Assembly (NCBI GenBank): GCA_030446525.1
Contig: JAUJNC010000199.1
Coordinates: 1-9,324 of the forward strand
Length of the DNA: 9,324 nt
Direction of reading: 5' to 3'
Source of the DNA: Armatimonadaceae bacterium
GTDB lineage: Bacteria > Armatimonadota > Armatimonadia > Armatimonadales > Armatimonadaceae
The position numbers and the translations under genes were made by a program. Positions within the stretch are counted from its first letter, which is position 1, and every line of letters begins with the position of its first letter. The notes beneath the pieces are model-generated. The model saw only the letters and a list, made by a program, of their open reading frames with translations, made no database searches and had not been told where the DNA came from. Below, one piece after another: positions 1 to 6,227 of this stretch.

Positions 1-237
1 GGCCAGCAGGTCCGCCGCCTTGTACAGAAACTGCGCCCGCGCGTCCGGGGCGAGCCGGCGCCACGCGGGCAGCGCCTCGCGCGCCGCCTGGACCGCCGCC
101 TCCACATCCGGCCTGCCCGACTGGGGGAAGCGGCCCACCAGATCGCGCGTGTCGGCGGGGTTGCGGCGCTCAAACGTTGCCCCGCCCTGCGCCGCCACCC
201 ACGCGCCGCCGAGGTAGTTTTCGTAGTTCTTTTCCAT
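1..237 (-). CDS. Aldehyde dehydrogenase, N-terminal fragment (runs off left edge)
   Basis: This is the first 79 codons of an NAD(P)-dependent aldehyde dehydrogenase, which would oxidise an aldehyde to a carboxylate in the cytoplasm. The translation opens MEKNYENYLGGAWVAAQGG and continues through ERRNPADTRDLVGRFPQSG, then a helix ending in EALPAWRRLAPDARAQFLYKAADLLA. The Y-x-G-G-x-W opening, the NPA(D) segment and the AAxxAxxAWR helix are standard for the ALDH superfamily N-terminus. The catalytic Cys and Glu lie beyond the window, so activity and substrate cannot be judged. The ATG at 237-235 is chosen because GGAG stands six bases upstream and the homology begins there. It is the last visible gene of a minus-strand series, 117 bp after the nitronate-monooxygenase-like gene. 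This part shows no frame break. The family call is firm; the subfamily is unknown. Confidence 0.88.
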   Translation of the reverse strand, partial: MEKNYENYLGGAWVAAQGGATFERRNPADTRDLVGRFPQSGRPDVEAAVQAAREALPAWRRLAPDARAQFLYKAADLLA

Positions 238-269
238 ATGCTTCTCCGCCCTTATGCTTCTCCGCCCTT
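238..269. repeat. Perfect 16-bp tandem repeat duplicating the aldehyde dehydrogenase ribosome-binding site
   Basis: The unit ATGCTTCTCCGCCCTT occurs twice head to tail (238-253 and 254-269). On the minus strand each copy reads AAGGGCGGAGAAGCAT, so each carries a GGAG Shine-Dalgarno core, and the proximal copy abuts the ATG of the aldehyde dehydrogenase gene. The rest of the 241-354 gap shows no gene and no clear promoter or terminator. Confidence 0.9.
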
Positions 270-354
270 TCTTTTGTCCAGCCTCGCCGCTTTATCCTGC
301 CACGGCGTGCGGCCGCGACGGAACTGCGGAACCGTGCCACGCCCAAACGCGCGG

Positions 355-1162
355 CTAACGGGGCGGATCCAGGGCGCGCACGATCTGCCCGGCGGGCGCG
401 ATGTGCCGGATGCGGCCCACGCCCATCCCCGCGTAGAGCCGGGGGGCGTCGTCGTCCCCGGCGGTGCGGATCCGGCGGCACGGCGCGCACGGCCAGGCGA
501 CGCCTGGCGACGTCGGTCTCGTCGCCGGCACCTGGCGCCTGCTGCATCGGCGCGCCCTTGTAGGCGGCCGGCTCGCCGATCTTCCAGGCCACGAAACGTG
601 CAACATCGCCGCGCCAGGGCAGTGCGGGCCACGTCGCGCGGTCGGCCAGGCCGCCGCCGCCGATGCGGGCAAGCCAGCAACCTGTCCGAGACGGCGAGGA
701 TCAGGCTCGCGCGCAGGACGGGACCGGACCTGCCCCCGCCTCCGTCCCCTGGGCGACGAGCACGTCCGCTTCCACACCAGGCGGCGTCAGAAACCTGCGC
801 GCACCGATGCCGACCTGCCAGAACACCGCCCCCACCGCGCGGATGCGTAGCGCGAGCAGCGCCGTTCCTGAAGACCTGAAAAAGCGCCACGCCTGTTCTG
901 CGGGTCGAAACGGACTCCGCTCCCATTCGCGCGTCAGGGCGACGAGGAACGGCCGGCAGGTACGCGCGCGGACGCGCCGAACGAGGCGCCCTGCGGAAGT
1001 GGGGGACTCGTCGAAGAGCGACAGACAGCCCAGGCCGCCCGCGCGGGACACCGCGGCGGCAAGGCGCGGCCCATCGCACCGGCCCAGGGGGGCCTGCACG
1101 ACAGGAACCGCTAACGTCACGCCCGGGCAAAGGGGCCAGCTCGCCGACGATCTTGCGCGCAT
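355..1162 (-). pseudogene. Nitronate monooxygenase / 2-nitropropane dioxygenase-like flavoprotein, frame-disrupted
   Basis: Members of this family are FMN-dependent TIM-barrel enzymes that oxidise alkyl nitronates or related anionic substrates. The N-terminus shows VPVVQAPLGRCDGP followed by LAAAVSRAGGLGCLSLFDESP, the usual FMN-site opening. Further on are AVGAVFWQVG and ADVLVAQGTEAG, the late-barrel signature. In other frames come GGGLADRA, then ARFVAWKIGEPAAYKGAPMQ (matching the TRF-VASEE-AAHPAYK region), and the end YAGMGVGRIRHIAPAGQIV with a TAG at 355. These pieces sit in at least three frames, so the recorded sequence cannot make one protein. About 269 codons are spanned, a little short for the family, and the stretch after TEAG looks compressed. 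The ATG at 1162 is preferred, with GGCGGGG ten bases upstream; a GTG at 1201 is possible. The gene follows the MFS gene in the same direction. Confidence 0.72.
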
Positions 1163-1238
1163 GGTGGAAAGACCCCGCCGGAAACGCTCCGGCAACCGCA
1201 CCTCACGGGATGACCGCCATCAACACCCTGCTGACACC

Positions 1239-2575
1239 CTACGCGCCCGGCGGCGCCGGGCGCTCGCGGATGTAGAACAGGCTGAGCGCGAAGCCCAGCG
1301 TGAGCAGGGAGGCCGCCACACAGAACAGGATCAGGTGCTCGGCGTCGAGCTTGTAGATAGGGGCCGACAGCGCCGCACCGAGCAGCGCGCCGACGCCCTG
1401 CGCCATGCGCACGGCCCCGATCATGCCGCCGCGCTCGCGCGGGCCCGTCAGGTCGGCGATGTAAGCCATGTAAGCCGGAAACGCCAGCACGAACCCGATC
1501 CCGAGCAGGGAGCCGAGCGCGACCACGACCCACGCGTACGGGATCAGGAGGATCAGCCACAGCGAGAGCGCGCAAACCCCATGCCGGCGTGGATCGCGCC
1601 GCGACTTGCCCCAGGCGTCCGTCAGCCGCCCCAGGGGACGGCGATCGCCGCGATGAGCAGCGCCGGGTACAGGAGCAGCGTCCCGAACGTCGATTCGGAG
1701 ATCTCGTAGCGCTTCATCGCGAACAGCTTGACGTACGGGCGATCAGCCCGATCCCCAGGAACGTGAGGAACCCAGCGCGAGAGCGTCGGCGCGACCCGAA
1801 ATCGCCTTGCGCACGGCGGCCAGCGAAAAGGTCGCGGTGTGCGCCGCCGCCCGCCCCGCCCTCGCCCAGGGCCTCGTCGTGGTGGTCCTGCGGGTGGTGC
1901 CGAGGCGGGGTGGGGCGGCGCGGCGCGACGAAGTACGCGAGCAGGGCGGCGGTCGCGAAGCAGGCGGCGGCGACGAAGAACGACGGCACGTAGCGCGCCG
2001 GGTCTCGATGCCCAGGCCGTGGCTGAACGTAGTCGTTGATCAGCCCGCCCACGAACGGCCCGAACGCGATCCCGACCAGATACGTGATGTTGAGCACGCT
2101 CATCGCCTGCGCCTGCCGCCCGGGCTCCACGCGGTCGCTGACCGAGGCGAACAGGGAGGGCCACAGGGCGGTGCGGCCCCGACGCCGTCGAGCCACGCGC
2201 AGGAAGAGCAGCAGCCGGATGCCCAGCCGCCAGCGGCCCGGCCCCCGCGGGCACGCGCACGAACGCGGTCCCGATGCGTCCCCACCGAGGATCAGCGCGC
2301 CATCACCATCAGCCGGCGCCGGCCAGGCCGAAGGTCGCCCAAAGGTGCCCATCGGCGAGTACCCAGGGCCTCGGCCAGGTAGAAGGCCGTCAGCGAAAAG
2401 CCGACCAGCAGGCAGCCTAGCCCGAACTCCAGGTAGACGGGCAGCGCCGACATTGACGATCACGAACGCCAGGCTCGGCCAGGCCCGCGACGACCGAGCG
2501 CGCCAGCGAGAACGGCCACAGGCGCGGCGGCGCGCCCAGCCCCGGCGGGGAGGGCTGCGGGGCAGGTATGCTCAC
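1239..2575 (-). pseudogene. Major facilitator superfamily (MFS) transporter, frame-disrupted
   Basis: This is a 12-helix-type inner-membrane permease, substrate unknown. The first half shows SLARSVVAGLA, a weakly readable first pair of helices, then QAMSVLNITYLVGIAFGPFV and GGLINDYV (helices 4-5), and SFFVAAACFATAALLAYFVAP (helix 6). The second half shows FLTFLGIGLIA, then FGTLLLYPALLIAAIAVP, the loop GRLTDAWGKSR (the repeat-half equivalent of the MFS GxLxDRxGRR motif), VVALGSLLGIGFVLAFPAYM, DLTGPRERGGMIGAVRMAQG and a last helix ending FYIRERPAPPGA with TAG at 1239. The span of about 445 codons is normal. At least four frame changes break it. The GTG start at 2575-2573 has AGGGG six bases upstream, overlapping the TAG of the preceding oxidoreductase gene, which suggests translational coupling. 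The DRxGPRERG-type loop resembles drug/sugar efflux-type MFS members, but that is only inference. Confidence 0.8.
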
Positions 2576-2581
2576 CGGAAG

Positions 2582-2586
2582 CCCCT
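2582..2586 (-). promoter_or_regulatory. Shine-Dalgarno of the MFS gene, overlapping the upstream stop codon
   Basis: On the minus strand the TAG stop of the Gfo/Idh gene (2587-2585) is followed by GGGG, forming AGGGG. Six bases later comes the GTG of the MFS gene. The overlap supports both the distal stop of the oxidoreductase and the GTG start. Confidence 0.65.
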
Positions 2587-3642
2587 ACTCAATCAGCGCT
2601 TCCTTGCCGGACTCGGACGAGGCGTAGATCGCGTCCGCGGTCTGCGTCACCATCAGGCCTGCTCGCCGGTGACGTAGGTCAGGGTGTCCGCGCGGATCGC
2701 GGACAACGCCTTGATCTCCTCGCCGTAGGTCGACTCGACGCGCGGCGGCCAGCTCGAGGCGTGGCGTCGGTGAGCGTGCCGAACTCCTCGCGGAAGATCT
2801 GGAACTGCGAGCTGTTGGCGTCGAGAAACGCCCCCGCCCCGATGCCGGGCATTTGGTGTCGAACCGCTCGCTCGCCCTGGTTGGCGATGAACGACGACTC
2901 CAGCGACATCGTCGCGCCGTTCTCCAGCCGGACGAGGGCCACCGCGAAGTCCTCGACGAGGGTGTACTTCGTGGGGGTCGGCCCCCGGCCGAAGCACCCT
3001 GCTGGTGCCGAACTTGGTGAAGGTCTTCCCCGACGCGGCGACAAACGCAGGTGCCCCATCAGCCACAGGGTCATGTCCGTGATGTGCACCCCGATGTCGA
3101 TAGGGTCCGCCGCCCTGCTTGTCTTTCTGGGTGAAGACGCCCCAGTTGGGGACGCCCGCGCCCGCCGCAGCGCATGGGCGCGCGTGGTACACCTCGCCGA
3201 GCACCGCCGTCCGTCGCCCGCTTCAGCGCCTGCGGAGGCCGAAGCGCATGTTATAGCCGACCTGGAACTTCTTGCCGGCCCGCTTGGCGGCCGCGACCAT
3301 CTCCTTGGCCTGCTGGGCGTTGATCGCCATCGGCTTCTCGCACAGCACGTGCTTGCCGGCCGCGAAGGCGTCAGCGTGGGCTGATGGTGGACGTAGTTGG
3401 GCGTGCAAACGGAGACGGCGTCGATCTCGGGCATCTCCAGCAGCTTCTTGTAATCTTCGAAGGCGTTGGGGATGTTCCACTTCTCGCCCCAGGCCTCGGC
3501 GCAGCGCTCGGGCCAGAATATCGGCCACGGCGAGGATCTCGCACTGGTCGGGGATCCGGCGGTAGCCCGGCGCGTGCTGGGCCTTCGCGATGCCGCCAAA
3601 GCCGATGATGCCGATGCCTACTTTTCCGTCCTTCGTCTTGAA
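2585..3642 (-). pseudogene. Gfo/Idh/MocA-family NAD(P)-dependent oxidoreductase, frame-disrupted
   Basis: The family acts in the cytoplasm on sugars, inositols and related polyols with NAD(P). The N-terminal Rossmann motif is plain: KVGIGIIGFGGIAKAQHAPG (GxGxxG-type). Then come EDYKKLLEMPEIDAVSVCTP with NYVHHQPT, and AGKHVLCEKPMAINAQQAKE with the EKP signature, followed by KFQVGYNMRFG. The C-terminal domain shows WGVFTQKDKQGGGP, DIGVHITDMTLWLMG carrying the expected Asp/His catalytic pair, TKYTLVEDFAVALVRLENGA, FREEFGTLTDAT and, after a last frame change, TQTADAIYASSESGKEALIE with TAG at 2585. The span of about 350 codons is usual. At least five frame changes occur. No in-frame ATG precedes KDGKVGIG: the frame is open only back to a TAG at 3645-3643, with GGGAG at 3651-3647, so the true start codon is probably lost to an indel near 3640. 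It heads the minus-strand operon. Confidence 0.85.
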
Positions 3643-3660
3643 CTATCTCCCTTCACGGTA

Positions 3661-3699
3661 GCGTCGCGCCAGGCCCGGTGTCCCGGGCGGCCGCGACGC
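3661..3699. promoter_or_regulatory. Interrupted 14-bp GC-rich stem-loop in the divergent control region
   Basis: An outer arm GCGTCGCG (3661-3668) pairs perfectly with CGCGACGC (3692-3699). An inner arm GCCCGG (3673-3678) pairs with CCGGGC (3683-3688) around a TGTC loop, with a small internal loop CCAG/GGC between them. Read on the minus strand, the structure ends nine bases before the GGGAG of the Gfo/Idh gene, so it could fold in that leader RNA. As DNA it could be an operator between two divergent operons. No U-tract follows on either strand, so a rho-independent terminator is unlikely. Confidence 0.5.
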
Positions 3700-3750
3700 C
3701 CCTTGAATCATTCCGCGCGCGGCAGTATTTTCCTGTTTTCCGGAAACCTG

Positions 3751-3778
3751 TTGCCGATCCCGCCGCCGGCCGTCTAAC
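3751..3778 (+). promoter_or_regulatory. Weak candidate housekeeping promoter for the sigma-factor operon
   Basis: TTGCCG (3751-3756) and TCTAAC (3773-3778) are separated by 16 bp, each matching the bacterial -35/-10 consensus at four of six positions. Transcription would begin about 20 bases before the AGGGAGGGG ribosome-binding site at 3796-3804. In GC-rich DNA such matches arise by chance, so this is tentative. Confidence 0.25.
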
Positions 3779-3813
3779 AAAGGTAGGCGCATCCCAGGGA
3801 GGGGATGGCTTTC

Positions 3814-4482
3814 ATGGAATCGCGCGCGTGCTCGCGAGGATGAATAATCGCTCGAACGCGCCGAACGGCGCAGCACCGGCGGGGCGACGCGGAAGGGCTT
3901 TTCCGACGAGGACCTGCTGCGCCACTGCGCGGGCGGCGGCGCGACCCTGCAGGCGCTGGTACGGCGCTATCAACCCCGGCGGCTGTACCGGTTCCTGTAC
4001 CGCCTGCTGGGTTCGCCCGGAGGATGCCGAGGAGGGCGGCCCTGGACGTGTTCGTGCGCGCCTGCTTCCCGGCGCCCCGCGCTTTCAGCACCGCGCCCGC
4101 GTCGCCACGTGGCTGTACCGCATGGCGGTCAACATCGCCCATGACACGCGCGACCGCCGCCAAAGTGCGACCCGGACGACACTCCCCGGAAGCCGGCGAC
4201 TGGGCCCGGGGGGCGGTCGGCGATGCCGAACAGGTCGCCCTGAGCCTTCCTGGAGCGCGAGGACCAATCCCGGGCGGCAGCGCGCTCCAGGCGCTGAGCG
4301 CCGGCGACCGCCTGATTCTGGTTCTCTACTATCTGGAAGATCGCCCGTACGGCGAGATACGGGCGATCACGAACCTCTCCTACACCGTCCCGGCCCGCCT
4401 CGCGGGCACCTTTCCAGCTGCGCGGGCTGCTGAAACCCGGTACACGGGAAACCGGAATGAAAGACAGCAGCATGAGTTGTAA
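3814..4482 (+). pseudogene. ECF-type RNA polymerase sigma factor, frame-disrupted
   Basis: ECF sigma factors direct RNA polymerase to stress or envelope regulons and are usually held by an anti-sigma protein. Region 2 reads FSDEDLLRHCAGGGATLQAL, then RRYQPRRLYRFLYRLLG, PEDAEE and ALDVFVRA in three successive frames, followed by ARVATWLYRMAVNIAHDTRD, the usual end of region 2. Region 4 reads LQALSAGDRLILVLYYLEDR and PYGEIRAITNLSYTV, then ARLA and QLRGLLKPG, the helix-turn-helix. Changes of frame are placed near 3870-3890, 4012, 4038, 4075 and 4390-4440. The total of about 220 codons is normal. The ATG at 3814 has AGGGAGGGG nine bases upstream but needs an indel before 3841; the ATG at 3840 (MNNRSNAPN) is the alternative. 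The TAA at 4480 overlaps the anti-sigma start at 4472, a usual arrangement for sigma/anti-sigma pairs. Confidence 0.78.
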
Positions 4483-4938
4483 AGAGTTCGGGCGTGATCC
4501 TGGCCGACTGGGTGGCAGGGCGCCTGTAGCGCGCCCTCCCGATGAAGGCGCACGGCGCGGCGGCCTGCCGCCTGCGCCGCGCCGAGGCCGCCGAGCGCGC
4601 CCTGCGCGCGCGCTGGCGGGATCTGCCGGCGCCGCCCGAAGCCCCGGACCTCTGGTCGCGCCTCGCGCGCGCGCCTTTCCGCCCTGATCCCGCGCCGCGC
4701 GCCGCGGCGCGGCCGCGCCTGGGCGTGGGGCGGCGCGCTCGCCGCGCTCACGCTGGGGCTGTGGGCAACGCACCCCCTGCCGCGTCGCCCGGCTCCGGTC
4801 GTGGATGAGGCACGCGTCGTTCGGCTGGTCGCCGAGATGCGCCGCTTGCCGGCGCCTGACGCCGACCCCCTGCTCCGGGAAAGCGGGCCGCCCTGGCCGG
4901 CACGGCGTCTTCCGCAAACCAAAAACGAGGTAAGATAG
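4472..4938 (+). pseudogene. Membrane anti-sigma factor-like protein (zf-HC2 type), frame-disrupted
   Basis: The expected role is to hold the adjacent ECF sigma factor at the inner membrane until an envelope signal releases it. It begins MSCKEFGRD, then LADWVAGRL in a second frame, followed by MKAHGAAACRLRRAEAAERA: an early Cys and an H-x4-C as in zinc-binding anti-sigma domains, although the second Cys of the usual CxxC appears only if an indel is assumed. After RWRDLPAPPEAPDLWSRLA the frame changes again inside a CG dinucleotide run (4664-4674). It then gives LSALIPRRAPRRGRAWAWGG, the single membrane segment GALAALTLGLWATHPLP, and a short periplasmic tail VVDEARVVRLVAEMRR to TAG at 4936-4938. 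A TAG at 4527 also lies in the second frame. About 155 codons are spanned. The call rests on position, Cys/His pattern and topology rather than strong sequence identity. Confidence 0.6.
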
Positions 4939-4948
4939 AGGTAAGATA
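4927..4948. repeat. Perfect 11-bp tandem repeat carrying a doubled Shine-Dalgarno before the Spy-like gene
   Basis: GAGGTAAGATA is repeated exactly (4927-4937, 4938-4948) and the second copy touches the ATG at 4949. Each copy holds GAGGT, a good match to the anti-Shine-Dalgarno; the proximal one lies six bases from the ATG. The first copy also contains the end of the anti-sigma reading frame. Confidence 0.9.
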
Positions 4949-5371
4949 ATGGACAGACGAACGTTTTCGCTCGCCGCGCTGGCTCTTGCGCTTCCCGGGA
5001 TCTTTGACCCGCGGCGCTGCGCCGCCGACGACGAGGACGACCGGGAACGGGCACGCCGCCGGATCGGCATCACCCGGGACCAGCAGCGCCGGATCGAGGC
5101 GCTTTACGAGGACGCCGACGAGGAGAAGCGGGAGATACGCCGGCGGCTGGGCGACCTTTATCGCGACCTCGACCAGGCGTACGACTACTATGATTTCGAC
5201 CGCGGCCGCGTGCGCAACCTCATCGGCCAGGTCGGCGGCCTGCAGCGCCGCATCCTGGACCTGCACTTGAACAATGAGGAGCGGCTGCGCCGTATCCTGA
5301 GCCGCGAGCAGTTCGGTCGCCTGCGCACCCACCTCCGAAGAGAAAGAGGCAAACGAAATGACGATGATTAG
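4949..5371 (+). CDS. Exported Spy/CpxP-like (periplasmic heavy-metal-sensor type) helical protein
   Basis: This 140-residue intact protein has an N-terminal export signal, DRRTFSLAALALALPG at residues 2-17, with a twin-arginine RRxFS pattern suggesting Tat export; cleavage is likely near CAA (24-26). The mature part is almost all charged helix. It carries ITRDQQRRI at 41-49 and ILSREQFGRL at 116-125, two copies of the L-T-x-x-Q-like motif of the Spy/CpxP/ZraP and CnrX-type families, separated by long Arg/Glu-rich helices and a Tyr/Asp cluster (75-84). Those families act in the periplasm as chaperones or metal/stress sensors that feed back on a regulator. Placed directly after an ECF sigma/anti-sigma pair, a sensor or stress-effector role is likely, as in cnrYXH-like loci; this is inference. 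No Cys/His metal cluster is obvious. It ends GKRNDDD and overlaps the next gene by 14 bp. Confidence 0.72.
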   Translation: MDRRTFSLAALALALPGIFDPRRCAADDEDDRERARRRIGITRDQQRRIEALYEDADEEKREIRRRLGDLYRDLDQAYDYYDFDRGRVRNLIGQVGGLQRRILDLHLNNEERLRRILSREQFGRLRTHLRRERGKRNDDD

Positions 5372-6155
5372 GGGGAACGGCTCCGGTCCGTTCCGCAAGC
5401 TCCGCCCGGCGGCCTTTTCGGCGGGCCTCGCGCTGCTGGCCCCCCTGCCGGGCGCCGGCATGCCCGCCGCCCCTCCGCCCGCCGCCCAGACGGCCCCCGC
5501 TTCCCGTGCCGGCACCCGCCCGGTGGCGGACATACTCGCCCGCATCGGCCAGAGCGCCGGTGTGATCGCCGTGGCGGATTCCTCGGTGGCGGAGGAGCGT
5601 ATGCCTCTGCCGGACACCGCCGCCACCCCGGAAACCGCGGAGCAGCAGATCGACGCCCTCGTCAAGGCGCTGCCTCGGGGCACCACGTGGGCGAAGCTGT
5701 ACCTGCCCGCGCCCGCGGGCGGCCGCCCCTGGACCGGCGATGACGTGGCCGCCTATGCCTTCGCCCAGGCCAAGCTCTTCGGCAAAGTCGGCGCGGCGCC
5801 CGCCGGCGCCGTCGAGATACTCGGGCGGCAGGTCCCGGCGGAAAGGGCGAAGGAGCTTGTGGCCGAGCTGGGCCTGAAGCCGGTGTACCTGGTGACAAAC
5901 CCGTCCAAATCCGCGACGCCCTCTGCCTTGCGGGCCGGGGCCCCTGACCAGTGGCAGCAGATGACGCGGGACCAGCAGCGGCAGCACATCCAGCAGCGGG
6001 CGGCGCAGGTGCTCAACCTGCATCCGGCTGCGCGGATGCAGGTGATCCAGCAGATGAGGCAGCAGGAGAGATACTTCGACGGGATGGAGGAGTACTTCGA
6101 AAAGGTCCGGGAGTCGGTAGAGGGTCAGCTAAAATCGCAGGGGGGGAGGCCCTGA
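5358..6155 (+). CDS. Exported protein of unknown function with possible STN-like domain and Gln-rich helical tail
   Basis: I do not recognise a named family for this 265-residue intact protein. Residues 13-35 form a basic then hydrophobic signal sequence, followed by a Pro/Ala linker (36-53). Residues 55-115 (PVADILARIGQSAGVIAVAD, then a short strand and the helix ETAEQQIDALVKALPRG) have the helix-strand-strand-helix pattern of the short STN/secretin N-terminal domain; this is a fold-level guess. Residues 117-175 form a mixed middle region with a Gly/Pro-rich loop. From 196 on comes a Gln/Arg-rich helical tail with MTRDQQRQHIQQ (202-213) and IQQMRQQERYF, echoing the motif of the upstream Spy-like protein. 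The start is supported by AGAGG eight bases upstream; the ATG lies within the last codons of the preceding gene, implying translational coupling. It probably works in the envelope with that protein. Confidence 0.7.
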   Translation: MTMIRGNGSGPFRKLRPAAFSAGLALLAPLPGAGMPAAPPPAAQTAPASRAGTRPVADILARIGQSAGVIAVADSSVAEERMPLPDTAATPETAEQQIDALVKALPRGTTWAKLYLPAPAGGRPWTGDDVAAYAFAQAKLFGKVGAAPAGAVEILGRQVPAERAKELVAELGLKPVYLVTNPSKSATPSALRAGAPDQWQQMTRDQQRQHIQQRAAQVLNLHPAARMQVIQQMRQQERYFDGMEEYFEKVRESVEGQLKSQGGRP

Positions 6156-6212
6156 GCATGCCGGACGGCGCGTGAGGGATGCGTGGTCGGGGCGGATACG
6201 GCGCGGGGTGTT

Positions 6213-6217
6213 GAGGT
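6213..6217 (+). promoter_or_regulatory. Shine-Dalgarno supporting the GTG start of the MBOAT gene
   Basis: GAGGT lies ten bases before the GTG at 6228. No other start fits the family N-terminus MVFSS. The gap 6156-6227 holds no gene or terminator that I can see, so co-transcription with the upstream genes is plausible. Confidence 0.5.
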
Positions 6218-6227
6218 AGCCTGACGC

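Noticed and set aside
321..340. Sigma-54-like TGGCAC element on the minus strand before the aldehyde dehydrogenase
   Set aside because: The GC of the -12 element is one base out of register and the TTGC box is not matched.
252..1130. Long open frames on both strands (for example 292 codons on minus, 348 codons on plus at 663-1709)
   Set aside because: Their translations are Arg/Ala/Pro-rich without motifs, as expected for shadow frames in GC-rich DNA; the real proteins lie in pieces in other frames.
1177..1193. Hairpin GCCGGA/TCCGGC between the MFS and nitronate-monooxygenase-like genes as a terminator
   Set aside because: The stem is only 6 bp, no T-tract follows on either strand, and it lies where the next gene may already begin.
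3742..3777. ECF-type autoregulatory promoter GGAAAC ... CGTCTAA before the sigma gene
   Set aside because: The spacer is 23 bp, well above the roughly 16-17 bp of ECF promoters, so the two elements are not a credible pair.
4698..4711. Perfect 14-bp palindrome CGCGCCGCGGCGCG as a regulatory site
   Set aside because: It lies inside the anti-sigma reading frame, in extremely GC-rich sequence where such palindromes are expected by chance.
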